A stretch of DNA of 64,000 bases from Thiohalomonas sp041685045 (GCA_041685045.1 JAWLGP010000005.1:1-64000), one strand, 5' to 3'. Shown: positions 17,907 to 27,034, numbered from the stretch's first letter. Numbers and translations: made by a program. The notes: a model not told the origin generated them from the letters alone.

Positions 17907-20204
17907 TTATTCGATATGGGGTCGTAGCTCCGCACCCGAACCAACGGCGCGTTGCTCCGGACGGGCCAATGCCAGTGTCAGCAGAAGGGCCGCCGCCACG
18001 CCCAGGGCGGCGGTGCTGCCGACTGCCTGCAATACCAGGATTTCGGAGGTCGAAAGAATACCAAACACGGCCACCGTAGAGACAGCCGAAAGCAACACGG
18101 CATGGTCCGTTGCGGCGCCGTCGTCCCTTCCGTGCTGTAGAAAGAACAGGGCGTAATCGATGGCGATGCCTGCAACCAGCACCAGCGTGATCAAGTGGAA
18201 GAGCGTCAGTGGGTGTCCGAGCAGGGTAAACGTGCCCAGCACGGCTCCAAGCGCCAGCCCGACCGGGGCTATAACCGCCACTGTCTTGCGTGCGGAGCGC
18301 AGGCCGAGCAAAAGAGCCACGGCGATGGCCGCCGAGCCGAGCACCAGCGCATCATAAGTGCCGGTGCGAAACTGCGCCGTCCCGCGCTGGACGCTGTCGC
18401 GCAGGTCGACCCACGTGACGTTCTCAAGATCGGCGACCGCGTCCCTCACCGCTTCTGTGTCATTGACACCGACCAGCGGTATTCGTACAGACCAGCCGTC
18501 ACCGTACGGCTGCAATAGGTCCGACAAAGGCGCGGCCAGAGGGCGTCCGGCGAGATCTTCCGGGGTCAGCGGGGCCAGTTGCCGGCTCGCTTCCACGTCG
18601 GCCAGAAACGGCGCGAACCGCTCTGTTTGAAACGGCAGGTCAACTGCCGCGGCCGACAACGCACGTGTTAGGTCACTGTCACTTGGCAGCGTTGCTTGCC
18701 GGGCGCGCTGGGTCCTTGCGCTTGGTAACAGGTCGCTCAGGAGTCGGAATCCGCTCAGAGAGCCATCGGCTACGAGACCTTCCAGCCGCGGGCGTAGCGT
18801 TTCGGCGTGCTCCAACGTGGCCTGTACTGCCGGTCCGTGAACGAACAGCGCACTGCCGGGCTCCGTCGCGCCCAGGCTTGTTCTCAGTTCCCTTTCCATA
18901 TTCAGCAGGCGCTGCGGCAGCGGGGACAGGGCACCCGGATCGTCCTGCCAGGCCGGGCCGAACAGTAGGGCGGCGGCCGTCAGCAGCACCGCTGTGGACA
19001 ATACCGCCGCTCGGAACGGGGTGGACAGTCGTGGCGACAGGAAGAGTCGTGGCTCGGCACTCCAGTCAGGACGCAGCAGTCCCGGCAGCACAAAGCGGGT
19101 GGTCAGCGCTGCCGCGACGAGCCCTGTCGCCGCGAAGCAGCCAAGCTGCGCCATCCCGGCGATCCCCGCCAGGGTCAGGCTGAAGTAGCCGAGTACGGTG
19201 GTCACCGCTCCCAGGCCCAGCGTGCGGCCGATCGCGCGCGCCGTCTGAACCAACGGGCGCCCAGCCCCTTGGTGGCTGAACAGGTGTACCGGGTAGTCGA
19301 GACTGACGCCGATCAGGGTGGCGCCGAAGGCGACGGTGATGCCGTGCAGACCACCGAAAACGAGCGCAGTCGCGGCGGCGCCTACGGCGATGGCGGTTGC
19401 GATGGGAAGGGCGGCTACCCACATCGGGGCCCAACTGCGATAGCCGAGGCCCAGGAGGAGGGCGACGAACAGACTGGAGGCGATGGTCAACAGCTGGGTT
19501 TCACCGCGGATGATGTGGCGCGATTCCACCGCGAACGGGCCTGGTCCCACCGCCTGCCAGCTCACGTTAGGGGCGACTCGGGCGACGGCCTCACCGACCG
19601 CTGTGAGTGCCGCCTGCTGCGCATCCAGATCCAGCGCTGCGGCTCGGGTTCTGACAAAGAGCGGCTGGTCTCCTCCGGTGGGATTCGCCATCGGGGGGGC
19701 ATTCGCCTGGACGACTAACTGCGCCAGGACCCTTCGGTATTCGCCGCTGGGATCGGCGGCCAGCCACTGCGTGCCGAGTGCCCCCACGGGGGATGTGAGC
19801 TCCTCGAGACGCTGCAGCAGCTCCCGGCGCAGACTGGGGGCGCTCAGGTGTTCTGCGTCGTTCAGGGCCGGACTCAGGAGATAGCGGTAGCGAAACAGCA
19901 GCGGATCGTCGAACGGGATGTCGCCGCCGTGACCGACCCACTCGAAATGATGGCCGGTGAGCAGCTGCGCCTTCAGGCGCTCGCGGATCGTTGATGTTTC
20001 TGCGGGAGAAACTCCCTCCAGGCGCAGAATGAACGTGCGTGAAGCGGGACCGGTGCGTACCGCATCCAGCAATCGCGGGTCGATCTCTGATGGCGGGAGA
20101 AAGGCCTCCATCTCTGTGGTCAGCGGTGCGCGCAGGAAGCCAACCCAAATCGCTGCCGCTGTCAGCAGCAACCAGAGCGGAATCAGCAGTCGGCGTCGCG
20201 GCAT
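17907..20204 (-). CDS. MMPL/RND-superfamily exporter of the cluster
   Basis: The 765-aa protein has two similar halves, each with one helix, a periplasmic domain of about 200 residues and five to six helices (about 235-400 and 615-755). FGATLIGVSLDYPVHLFSH in the first half and LVAGIAIDYALFFLQHGRD in the second are the conserved helix-4 segments with the proton-relay Asp. In aryl-polyene and xanthomonadin clusters such a protein (ApeM/XanF-like) is thought to move the lipid-linked pigment across the inner membrane. It starts within the 3' end of the LolA-like gene, so expression is coupled. Confidence 0.9.
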   Translation of the reverse strand: MPRRRLLIPLWLLLTAAAIWVGFLRAPLTTEMEAFLPPSEIDPRLLDAVRTGPASRTFILRLEGVSPAETSTIRERLKAQLLTGHHFEWVGHGGDIPFDDPLLFRYRYLLSPALNDAEHLSAPSLRRELLQRLEELTSPVGALGTQWLAADPSGEYRRVLAQLVVQANAPPMANPTGGDQPLFVRTRAAALDLDAQQAALTAVGEAVARVAPNVSWQAVGPGPFAVESRHIIRGETQLLTIASSLFVALLLGLGYRSWAPMWVAALPIATAIAVGAAATALVFGGLHGITVAFGATLIGVSLDYPVHLFSHQGAGRPLVQTARAIGRTLGLGAVTTVLGYFSLTLAGIAGMAQLGCFAATGLVAAALTTRFVLPGLLRPDWSAEPRLFLSPRLSTPFRAAVLSTAVLLTAAALLFGPAWQDDPGALSPLPQRLLNMERELRTSLGATEPGSALFVHGPAVQATLEHAETLRPRLEGLVADGSLSGFRLLSDLLPSARTQRARQATLPSDSDLTRALSAAAVDLPFQTERFAPFLADVEASRQLAPLTPEDLAGRPLAAPLSDLLQPYGDGWSVRIPLVGVNDTEAVRDAVADLENVTWVDLRDSVQRGTAQFRTGTYDALVLGSAAIAVALLLGLRSARKTVAVIAPVGLALGAVLGTFTLLGHPLTLFHLITLVLVAGIAIDYALFFLQHGRDDGAATDHAVLLSAVSTVAVFGILSTSEILVLQAVGSTAALGVAAALLLTLALARPEQRAVGSGAELRPHIE

Positions 20205-20788
20205 TTTACTTCCATCGTCATCGAACTGCGGTCACCGCTTCGCTCGCGGACATCGAAGCGTTGCAGATCGGGACCACTGCCGACGACCGTGACTGCCTCG
20301 ACGAGGCCGGTCAGCGGTGCTGACCGAGGTTCCATCAGCAAGGTCCACCGGTTGTGGTCGCCTCCCAGGGTTAGGTGGTAGAGCCGGGCCAGGCTGTCGA
20401 AATCGCCGGCGAGCACAGCGCGAAAGCTCTCGGTGAACACTTTCAACTGCGGCACCATCGACAGGTTCAGGTGACGTTCTTTGCCCCCCTCCTCAATGGT
20501 CAACGTGTCGCCGTCGATGGTGAAACGGCCCGGTCGCGGGGCGACCACGCTCTTTTGCAGAAAGTCCGGCGCGCGGTAGCTCAGCATGCCGCTGCTGGTG
20601 AGGGGTACATCGAGCACAGTGATCTGCCGCTCTTCGACGAAGTGGGCCTTCGCCTGTTGCACCGAGGCGAGTGTCGACTTCAGATCGGCCAGGGAAAAGG
20701 CGAACGCAGGCAGTGGCGCCCACAACAACAGGAACAGCAGCAGTCTCCGGCCGTCACACACCGGGCGTCTGGTCTTGCCAAAAATCAT
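20183..20788 (-). CDS. LolA-like periplasmic lipoprotein/lipid carrier of the cluster
   Basis: The 201-aa product has a signal peptide ending near LPAFA, then a LolA-type fold: FSLADLKSTLASVQQAKAHFVEERQITVLDVPLTSSGMLSYRAPDFL..., with the later beta-strands SSMTMEVK. In polyene clusters this carrier is thought to shuttle the product from the exporter to the outer membrane. The ATG at 20788 overlaps the acyltransferase by 35 bases; a GTG at 20761 would give a smaller overlap and a slightly shorter signal. The choice does not change the mature protein. Confidence 0.82.
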   Translation of the reverse strand: MIFGKTRRPVCDGRRLLLFLLLWAPLPAFAFSLADLKSTLASVQQAKAHFVEERQITVLDVPLTSSGMLSYRAPDFLQKSVVAPRPGRFTIDGDTLTIEEGGKERHLNLSMVPQLKVFTESFRAVLAGDFDSLARLYHLTLGGDHNRWTLLMEPRSAPLTGLVEAVTVVGSGPDLQRFDVRERSGDRSSMTMEVKCRDADC

Positions 20789-21668
20789 AGAAATTGAACC
20801 AGTTGTAAGGTGCCACGCGGGCGTAATGCTCCAGTCGCTCCACGTAGCGTTCCGTCCATCGCTTCAGCCCCGCCTTCCGATTTTCCGGCGGAAGGGTGAT
20901 CTCCTCTCCGAGCAGTTCGAAATGGACATCGTAACGGTTCCCGCCGCGGTAAATGCCGAAAAACAGCACCACCGGTGCCTGCAATGCCGCGGCCATCTGC
21001 ATCGGTCCGGAGGGGAAGCGGGCAGTGTCGTCGAAGAACGGGCACGCCACCCATTTGCGGCTCTCCCCCAGCCGATCGCCCAGCATCGCCACCGGTGCCC
21101 CGCCCTCGAGAGCAGACTGCACCTGCAGTAGCGTGTCGATGCCGCCAAGCGGGATCACGGTCTTGCCGACGCCGGGGTTGAGTTCCTCCAGTAGCCGGGT
21201 GATGAAGGCGTTGTGCTGCGGGTACATCAACACCTTCAACCCGAGATCCCCGCGCGCAACCGCCAGCGCGCGTAGTGCATCGAAGCTGCCCAGGTGGGCG
21301 CCCAACAGGAGGCAGCCGCGGCCGGCGTCGATGAAGCGCTCGAGCTGTTCGATGCCGTGAAACCGGACATCCATCCTCTGGCTGCGACCCGACAGGAAGA
21401 AGACACGGTCAAGGATCACGGCGGCAAATGTGTGCAGATGGGCGAACAGCTCTCCGGCTTTGGGAGCACGGCCGTATACCCGGCGCAAAAAGTGGCGCGA
21501 TGCATCGCGAGCGGTCCGGCCGGTCAGCAGGAAATAGAGCGTGATCGGATACAGCAGTAGCCGGGCGGGCCTACGGCCGAGCCCGAGCGCGAGGCGCAGC
21601 ATCAGCCGCACGAGAACGGGGGAGCCGCGTTCCCGCTGTTCGCGCCAATCTTCGCTCACGCTTCCCAC
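20754..21668 (-). CDS. LpxL-like lysophospholipid acyltransferase of the cluster
   Basis: This 304-aa membrane-associated enzyme has the acyltransferase motif GAHLGSFDALRA (HxxxxD), then PQHNAFITRLLEELNPGVGKTVIPLGGI, GDRLGES and ARFPSGPMQMAAALQAPVVLFFGIYR. These match the LPLAT/LpxL-like branch used in aryl-polyene clusters (ApeD-like). Likely role: attaching an acyl or polyene chain to a lipid acceptor at the inner membrane. It overlaps the small hotdog gene by 13 bases. Confidence 0.86.
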   Translation of the reverse strand: MGSVSEDWREQRERGSPVLVRLMLRLALGLGRRPARLLLYPITLYFLLTGRTARDASRHFLRRVYGRAPKAGELFAHLHTFAAVILDRVFFLSGRSQRMDVRFHGIEQLERFIDAGRGCLLLGAHLGSFDALRALAVARGDLGLKVLMYPQHNAFITRLLEELNPGVGKTVIPLGGIDTLLQVQSALEGGAPVAMLGDRLGESRKWVACPFFDDTARFPSGPMQMAAALQAPVVLFFGIYRGGNRYDVHFELLGEEITLPPENRKAGLKRWTERYVERLEHYARVAPYNWFNFYDFWQDQTPGV

Positions 21669-21949
21669 ACCAACTGGCCTTGGGCGATTACCCGTTCGCC
21701 GCTTTTGCAGACGAACCGGTAGCCGTTCGGGCGGACCGCCTCAATGCGAATGGTGAACGGTTCTCCGGCGCGCAGTGGGCTGACGAACTTGACCATGGGC
21801 AACTGGAGCAGCCGCCCTTCCTGTTTGGCTGACAGCGCTTGCTCCACCTGGTCGAGAATCACCACGCCCGGAATCAGTGGGTCGCCCGGAAAGTGGCCGG
21901 GTAGGGCAGGGTGGTCATGCCCAAAACAGACCGTGGTTTCGACGATCAT
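21656..21949 (-). CDS. Small hotdog-fold dehydratase, ApeI/FabZ-like
   Basis: The 97-aa protein carries HFPGDPLIPGVVILDQVEQAL, the hotdog helix motif with the catalytic His seen in FabA/FabZ-like and ApeI proteins, then a beta-sheet ending VIAQGQLVWEA. It is shorter than FabZ (about 150 aa), as expected for ApeI. The ATG at 21949 overlaps the ligase stop by four bases, which fixes the start. Probably dehydrates 3-hydroxyacyl-ACP together with the ApeP-like protein. Confidence 0.85.
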   Translation of the reverse strand: MIVETTVCFGHDHPALPGHFPGDPLIPGVVILDQVEQALSAKQEGRLLQLPMVKFVSPLRAGEPFTIRIEAVRPNGYRFVCKSGERVIAQGQLVWEA

Positions 21950-23259
21950 GGCGCCTCTTCCGTTCCGTTCAGTAGATCGCGCAGCCGCGCGCACGGCAGC
22001 TTGCCGCTGGCGTCGCGCGGCAGGCGGGAGACGCGACGCAGGCGTCGCGGGAGGAAAACCGGGTCCAGCTGGTCGCCGAGTGCAGCAATGATGGTGTTTT
22101 CATCCAGATTCGGGGCAACCACCACTGCGGCGAGGCGGGCGACGCCGGCCCCGTTTTCTTCGAGCTGCATGAAGGCGCCGTCCTCAATGCCGGGCAGCGC
22201 CAGCAGACGCTGATTGAGATCAGCCAGCGAAGCCCGTTTTCCGGCGATCTTGATCATGTCGTGGTGGCGGCCGCGGAAGGCGAAGCGGGTGGCGTCATAC
22301 AGTACCAGGTCGTCGCTGAGCACCACTGGGTCGGTTTGGCCGGCGTCGATCTCCACATACTCGGCCCGTGCCTGCAAGCGGATGCCTTCCAGGGTGAACC
22401 ATGTTTCCTGTTCGATGGTGCGACGGGTGGCAATGGCACCGGTCTCCGTACTGCCGAAGATTTCCAGAACCGGCGCGGCAAAGCGCTCCGAGGCGCGTAC
22501 GGCCAGTTCCCGGCTCAACGGTGCCGTTGCCGAGAGAATGAACTCCAATGCCGGCCAGTCGGTCTCTTCCGCCGCCAGGGCGCGCAGATGGAGCGGTGTG
22601 GTCACCAGCAGGCGGGGCGCTGGCTGCTGCTGCAAGGCCGCCATCAGGTCCGACGGGAAAAACGGACGTTCGGCGGTCGTGGCCAGTCCTCCGACCAGCG
22701 GCAGCACTACGGAGGTCTCCAGGCCGAACATATGCTGCGGAGGGACCGTCGCGACGATTGTCGTCGCCGAATCGGGCGCCAGGCGTTCCAGCGTACGCAC
22801 GGCTCCGGCTACCAGGTCGCCCCAGCGTTTTGGGTGGGCGCGCGGCTGACCGGTGCTGCCGGAGGTGAAGGGAATGGCGACCACCTGCTCCGCCGGCACT
22901 TGCGGCACCGTCGAGCAGGCAGAAGCATTCGGAATAGCGATTTCGAACAGGGGGAGCTGCAGGTCGTCATGCGGTGTGTCGGTGGCCACGTATACGCCGG
23001 GGTAATCTTCGGCAATCCCGGCCACGGCACCCCGGGTGCCGTTAGGCGGCAGTAAAACCGTTTGGCCCCGAACCATCGCGGCGCAGAACAGCAGCAGAAA
23101 CCGATAGCGGTCGTCACAAATCAGAATGACCTGGTCGGCCTCCGGCAGTTGAGTTACCAGTGCCATGACCTGGCCGAGCAACGTGTCGCGATTGATGGCC
23201 TTGCCGCCGACGCGAATCACAACGTCTCCCGGCCCGTGGTTGAGGAGAGGCAGGGTCAC
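21946..23259 (-). CDS. AMP-dependent acyl/aryl-ACP ligase, ApeH-like
   Basis: The 437-aa adenylate-forming enzyme is short for its superfamily, as in polyene clusters. The phosphate-binding loop is AIPFTSGSTGQPRAHPK; later motifs are EIFGSTETGAIATR, the hinge FRGRHHDMIKIAGKRASL and the terminal Lys segment LPRDASGKLPCARL. It should activate the starter acid, which in characterised clusters is 4-hydroxybenzoate or a derivative, and load it on the ACP. No enzyme making such an acid is in this window, so the starter is inferred. It overlaps its neighbours by four bases on each side. Confidence 0.87.
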   Translation of the reverse strand: MTLPLLNHGPGDVVIRVGGKAINRDTLLGQVMALVTQLPEADQVILICDDRYRFLLLFCAAMVRGQTVLLPPNGTRGAVAGIAEDYPGVYVATDTPHDDLQLPLFEIAIPNASACSTVPQVPAEQVVAIPFTSGSTGQPRAHPKRWGDLVAGAVRTLERLAPDSATTIVATVPPQHMFGLETSVVLPLVGGLATTAERPFFPSDLMAALQQQPAPRLLVTTPLHLRALAAEETDWPALEFILSATAPLSRELAVRASERFAAPVLEIFGSTETGAIATRRTIEQETWFTLEGIRLQARAEYVEIDAGQTDPVVLSDDLVLYDATRFAFRGRHHDMIKIAGKRASLADLNQRLLALPGIEDGAFMQLEENGAGVARLAAVVVAPNLDENTIIAALGDQLDPVFLPRRLRRVSRLPRDASGKLPCARLRDLLNGTEEAP

Positions 23260-23897
23260 CTCTTCGCTACCTCCGACAGGCGGATCGTCGAGAGTTGGCG
23301 CAGGAACAGGATGAACCCGGGTTGATGTCGGTGCGGCAGGCAGCGCCGGCGCAGCCAGTATTCACCAGCGAAGAAAAGCAGCAGCAGGATGTAGTTGATG
23401 AAGTTGGCGAACAGCGACCAGAGCTCCGCCGGTGCCAACAATGCCAACAGCCATAGTTCGCCGTTCATCAGTGCGAGAAACAGGGCCCAGGCGATCGTCA
23501 CGCGCCGGGTGTAATGTGCGACGTCCGGCGGCAGATCGCCTTCCAACAGCCGGGCCAGCCCAGTCACCAGTGGCGTTTGGCCGGGTCGCAGGCTACCGGC
23601 AAAAAGTAAAAAGAGTGACAGAGTGATAAGGAGCGGCGGCAGGTAAATGGCGAGTTGCCCTCGGCCGCCGGCAGCGAAAAGGACCACCAGGCAACTGGCA
23701 GCCGTTAGGAGAAGTGCGCGGCCAACGGACCTGTCCCGAAAGGCATGCACCGCCCCGATGCCGGTCAGTGTACAGAGCAGCAAAATGGCCGGCAGCGGGG
23801 TTTCATAAGCGAGCCCCAGGTGTGCGGCCACGGCGTAGACGGCCAGCCCCAGCGCGAGCACCCGGGGGCCGTTGTTAGGCCCGGTGTTCGGCGACAT
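23256..23897 (-). CDS. Polytopic membrane protein of the COG4648/ApeG type
   Basis: The 213-aa protein has about six hydrophobic helices; WALFLALMNGELWLLALLAPAELWSLFANFINYILLLLFFAGEYWLRRR is the family-typical C-terminal region. It is found almost only in aryl-polyene-like clusters between the ACP and the AMP ligase, as here. No biochemical function is established. It overlaps the ACP gene by 23 bases and the ligase by four. Confidence 0.82.
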   Translation of the reverse strand: MSPNTGPNNGPRVLALGLAVYAVAAHLGLAYETPLPAILLLCTLTGIGAVHAFRDRSVGRALLLTAASCLVVLFAAGGRGQLAIYLPPLLITLSLFLLFAGSLRPGQTPLVTGLARLLEGDLPPDVAHYTRRVTIAWALFLALMNGELWLLALLAPAELWSLFANFINYILLLLFFAGEYWLRRRCLPHRHQPGFILFLRQLSTIRLSEVAKR

Positions 23898-24141
23898 GCG
23901 CGCTCAGTGCACGCAGCGAGGAGAAGATGCGTACGTTGTCGCCGTCATCCGAGCGCAGTTGGAAACCGTACTGGCGGGAAATGGCCATGGCCAGCTCGAG
24001 CGCATCGATGGAGTCAAGTCCCAGACCCTCGCGAAACAGAGGGGCCTCCGGATCGATGTCGGTGACCGTGACCTCCTCAAGGCCCAAAGTGTCTATGATT
24101 AATTCGGCTACTTCTTTTTCGAGTCCGGAGATGTTAGACAT
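23875..24141 (-). CDS. Acyl carrier protein of the polyene-like cluster (first gene of the operon)
   Basis: The 88-aa protein has the carrier motif GLGLDSIDALELAMAI, with Ser44 as the expected phosphopantetheine site, and FREGLGLD just before it. The ATG at 24141 is preceded by AAGGA at a good distance; a longer frame reaching 24225 lacks a site. It is the only ACP in the cluster, whereas characterised aryl-polyene loci usually carry two. It heads a run of twelve genes with overlapping ends. Confidence 0.9.
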   Translation of the reverse strand: MSNISGLEKEVAELIIDTLGLEEVTVTDIDPEAPLFREGLGLDSIDALELAMAISRQYGFQLRSDDGDNVRIFSSLRALSAHVAEHRA

Positions 24142-24254
24142 AATTCCTTGATCCTTGAACTTTTGGCCTTCTTTTCGAGGCGTCAACGGCTTTCTTGCGC
24201 TCTGGCGCCGGCGCGATTTTAACATAGGTCATTCGCCACAAAACCGGTGAGTGA

Positions 24255-24962
24255 TCAACTGATCCGGGCCAGGCTCTTGCGGTTTCGGGTAGCTATGGAC
24301 CAGCTTCTGCCTATCCAGTACCAGTGCAGATAGAACGCCTCTCCCAGGAGGCGGACAACGAGCCCCGGCGACCACTCCAGGTGCTCCTCGGCTGCACACA
24401 GACCGTGAGTCAGACCAAAACCGGTGGCCAGGGTCGAGCAGCGGGCCAGGTGGTAGCGGTTGGTGACAAACAGCAGTGGATGCTTTCCGTCCAGCAGATC
24501 GCGGGCTTGAGACAGGTTTTCCAGCGTATGGCGCGAACGATCTTCCTGACGGATTTTTGACTCCGGAACGCCCTGGCAACGTAGATAGTCGGCTCCGGCT
24601 GCAGCTTCGCTGATACGCGCTCCACCGGTAATGCCGCCAAGCAGCAGAATGCTCTCGGCGTGACCGGTGCGGTACAGGGCCACGGCCCGCCCCAGCCGGC
24701 TGCGGTAATCGTCGTCCGGTCGGTTTTCCTTCAGTCGTTTGCCGAACACCGCCACCACTGGCGGTTCTGAGTTGACAGTCGCCGCGAGGGCCTTCGTCTG
24801 CCGCGCCGTGCTCCAGACCCGGTAAAGCGGTGGCAGCAGTGACAGTCCGGCGCAGGCGAAAAGGACAATGACTGCCAACGCCAGTGTTCCGAAGCCATCG
24901 GTTTGCAAGGAGCGAAGGCGCTCGCGGTCAAAAACGAAGTGTTTTGTCTGTCCAGTTTTCAT
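24255..24962 (-). CDS. YdcF/ElyC-like DUF218 protein
   Basis: The 235-aa protein has an N-terminal membrane helix (about 25-47) and a soluble DUF218 domain: VVAVFGKRLKENRPDDDYRSRLGRAVALYRTG, ILLLGGIT, RSRHTLENLSQARDLL and LLFVTNRYHLARC. Related proteins (SanA, ElyC, YdcF) act in cell-envelope biogenesis. It stands 113 bases upstream of the ACP in the same direction, so it could be co-transcribed with the cluster, but DUF218 genes are not a usual part of it. Confidence 0.85.
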   Translation of the reverse strand: MKTGQTKHFVFDRERLRSLQTDGFGTLALAVIVLFACAGLSLLPPLYRVWSTARQTKALAATVNSEPPVVAVFGKRLKENRPDDDYRSRLGRAVALYRTGHAESILLLGGITGGARISEAAAGADYLRCQGVPESKIRQEDRSRHTLENLSQARDLLDGKHPLLFVTNRYHLARCSTLATGFGLTHGLCAAEEHLEWSPGLVVRLLGEAFYLHWYWIGRSWSIATRNRKSLARIS

Positions 24963-25176
24963 GGTGGGTCTGTGTTGTCAGCCAGACTCTCGCAGCGGTG
25001 TCAAAGAGGATGCCATGGGCGTAAAGCACATTTGCAGTGGCAGGCTGCTAGAAGGTGCCGGTGCGCATGTTAACCTGAAGGGGAGTGTCACTCACGATGG
25101 AGGCCCCTGGTTTTGTGCGCAGCGAAGTGAATGCCTTCGTTCGAGCGGCCCGGCGGGGAATGGAAAATCGAATCCA

Positions 25177-26505
25177 ATGGCAAGAATTTGGTCCATCTTC
25201 ACATTACTTCTCTCCATTGCGGCGAATGCGGCCACTGTCGATTCGGAGTGTGCCCCCGAGCCGGTGTTCAGCGGTGACGTATGTGTCTATCAGGCCAATC
25301 AGGTTGCCGAGCACTCGGTGGTTCTTGTCCATGGAATCAATGGCAGCGCCAAATTCGACTGGGAACTCCAACTTTCCGCTCTGGCCGAGCGCTACCACGT
25401 AGTGGCAGTCGACCTGCCCGGGTTCGGCAGCAGTTCAAAGGGGCCGGGGGCGTACACGCCGGACAATTACGCTCAGGTGCTGGCATTCGTCATTGAACGC
25501 TACGTAAAGGGGAGGCGCCACTCCGTAATCGGTCACTCCATGGGGGCGGTGGTTGCATTGCGCTACGCCGCTCGCTATGCGGGCCACGATTTGGAGCGGC
25601 TGGTGCTGGTCGACTCCGCGGGCATTTTGCACGGCGTGGCGCTTAGCAAGGCGTTTGTGGGCTCATACATATCCCGTAACGGCAGCGAGCGATTTTCCGA
25701 ATTCGCGGCCCGGATGACCGGGAAGCTGCTGGAAGCATTCGAACGGCTATCCCTGTCTCCCGAAGACGAATTGCCTGACGAATGGACAAACGATGATTCG
25801 GCCAGCGCGACGGCAATGGCGGTAGCCGCTACCGATATGAGTCACGATCTCGCTATCGTTGACCTTCCCGCATTGATCGTTTGGGGGGCGCGCGACGATG
25901 TCGCGCCGCTGCGAACCGGCAAGGTGCTCGATGCGCGGTTAAGTGACAGTCGATTGGTCGTTGTGCCTGAAGCTGGGCACATGCCGATGCGAGACCAGCC
26001 GGCTCGGGTCAATGAGCTTCTCCTGCGATTCCTGGCTGGTGGCGACGTGAGTGAAGATAAGTCCGGTCCCGTGAACATCCATGAGGGCGAGCCGGATCGT
26101 GTCGGCTATTGCGAAGGGCAGCGAGGGCTCACATTCAGCGGCCGTTACCGGCGCATCGAGCTGCGCAATTGTGACCGGGTTGTGCTCCAAAATGTGCGTG
26201 TTGATGAGCTTTTGGTGTTCGAATCGCGCGTTCACATCACCGAGAGCGAGATCCTCGGCGATGGTGTCGCTATGGAAGTCGAAGGCAGCGAAGTGGAGGT
26301 GACTGCTTCCCGAATCGCCGGCCGGGTGGGCATCGTCTCGGCTCGCAGTCGGTTCGACTTGGCCGGGGTCGAACTCATCGGAGGGGAATCGGCCTGGTAT
26401 TCACCTTCCGTCACAAACATCGTCTTTTCGGTGTCGCAGATTTCCAGCCCCCTTACGATTGGATATCAACACGGTTTTCTGCGTCTCGATGGGGATCGGC
26501 TGTAG
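25177..26505 (+). CDS. Secreted alpha/beta hydrolase with a beta-helix-like C-terminal extension
   Basis: The 442-aa protein has a signal peptide (cleavage near ANAA, residue 19). Residues 45-290 form an alpha/beta hydrolase with VVLVHGINGSAKFDW, DLPGFGSSSKG, the nucleophile GHSMGA (Ser121), the acid in VWGARDD (Asp240) and the His in PEAGHMP (His268). Residues 300-442 are different: short repeating stretches such as IELRNCDRVVLQNVRVDELLVFESRVHITESEIL, with beta-strand periodicity like a parallel beta-helix. The ATG at 25177 is chosen because it creates the signal peptide; longer frames do not. It diverges from the YdcF gene. Substrate unknown. Confidence 0.78.
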   Translation: MARIWSIFTLLLSIAANAATVDSECAPEPVFSGDVCVYQANQVAEHSVVLVHGINGSAKFDWELQLSALAERYHVVAVDLPGFGSSSKGPGAYTPDNYAQVLAFVIERYVKGRRHSVIGHSMGAVVALRYAARYAGHDLERLVLVDSAGILHGVALSKAFVGSYISRNGSERFSEFAARMTGKLLEAFERLSLSPEDELPDEWTNDDSASATAMAVAATDMSHDLAIVDLPALIVWGARDDVAPLRTGKVLDARLSDSRLVVVPEAGHMPMRDQPARVNELLLRFLAGGDVSEDKSGPVNIHEGEPDRVGYCEGQRGLTFSGRYRRIELRNCDRVVLQNVRVDELLVFESRVHITESEILGDGVAMEVEGSEVEVTASRIAGRVGIVSARSRFDLAGVELIGGESAWYSPSVTNIVFSVSQISSPLTIGYQHGFLRLDGDRL

Positions 26506-26543
26506 TCCCCGTTTGGGCTTCATCCTGCCGAGCACCTCTCGCC

Positions 26544-26990
26544 CTACGGAGACTTCGGGCGGCGAACCTGGTAATGCACGACGGACTGGGCTATGCGCGA
26601 ATAGGGAAATGCATCCAGATCGCCCCAGCGGTTCAGGCCGGCGTCGATCAGGGCGTGAATGTCAGGGATCGCTTCGGTTTCGGCGCCGTCCAGTACCGAC
26701 TTGAGTCCGAGCAGGCCGCCGCACTCCACCTTCATCTCTTTGCCGTGGGGGAGGGGGCCGTCCAGCTGCGTCAGCCGCAGTGCGAAAAGGGCGCTGTGGC
26801 GCAGCTTGTCCACGAACGCTCCGCAGCGCTCGTGACCGCCGGGCGAGTGGCAGGCAACCGCTTCACGCTCGGCAATGAAGACCTTGCGCGATCGCGAGCA
26901 ACGGGCGCAGCCGCGCAGGATCGCCTTGTAAAAGCGGCAGGGCTGCTCATTGAATTCGGCATAGGCCTTCTTGAATTCGCGTTCGTCCAT
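26544..26990 (-). CDS. Cys-rich conserved hypothetical protein
   Basis: The 148-aa cytoplasmic protein has six cysteines: Cys18, Cys28, Cys31, Cys47, Cys56 and Cys90. The first five fall in CRFYKAILRGCARC and CHSPGGHERC, which could bind a metal or an Fe-S cluster. There is no signal peptide or membrane segment. I do not recognise a named family. It sits between the hydrolase and a repeat element, transcribed toward the hydrolase. Confidence 0.7.
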   Translation of the reverse strand: MDEREFKKAYAEFNEQPCRFYKAILRGCARCSRSRKVFIAEREAVACHSPGGHERCGAFVDKLRHSALFALRLTQLDGPLPHGKEMKVECGGLLGLKSVLDGAETEAIPDIHALIDAGLNRWGDLDAFPYSRIAQSVVHYQVRRPKSP

Positions 26991-27034
26991 CGGCTCTCCG
27001 ACTCATCGAATTTCTATCCGCTCGTTCTACATCG

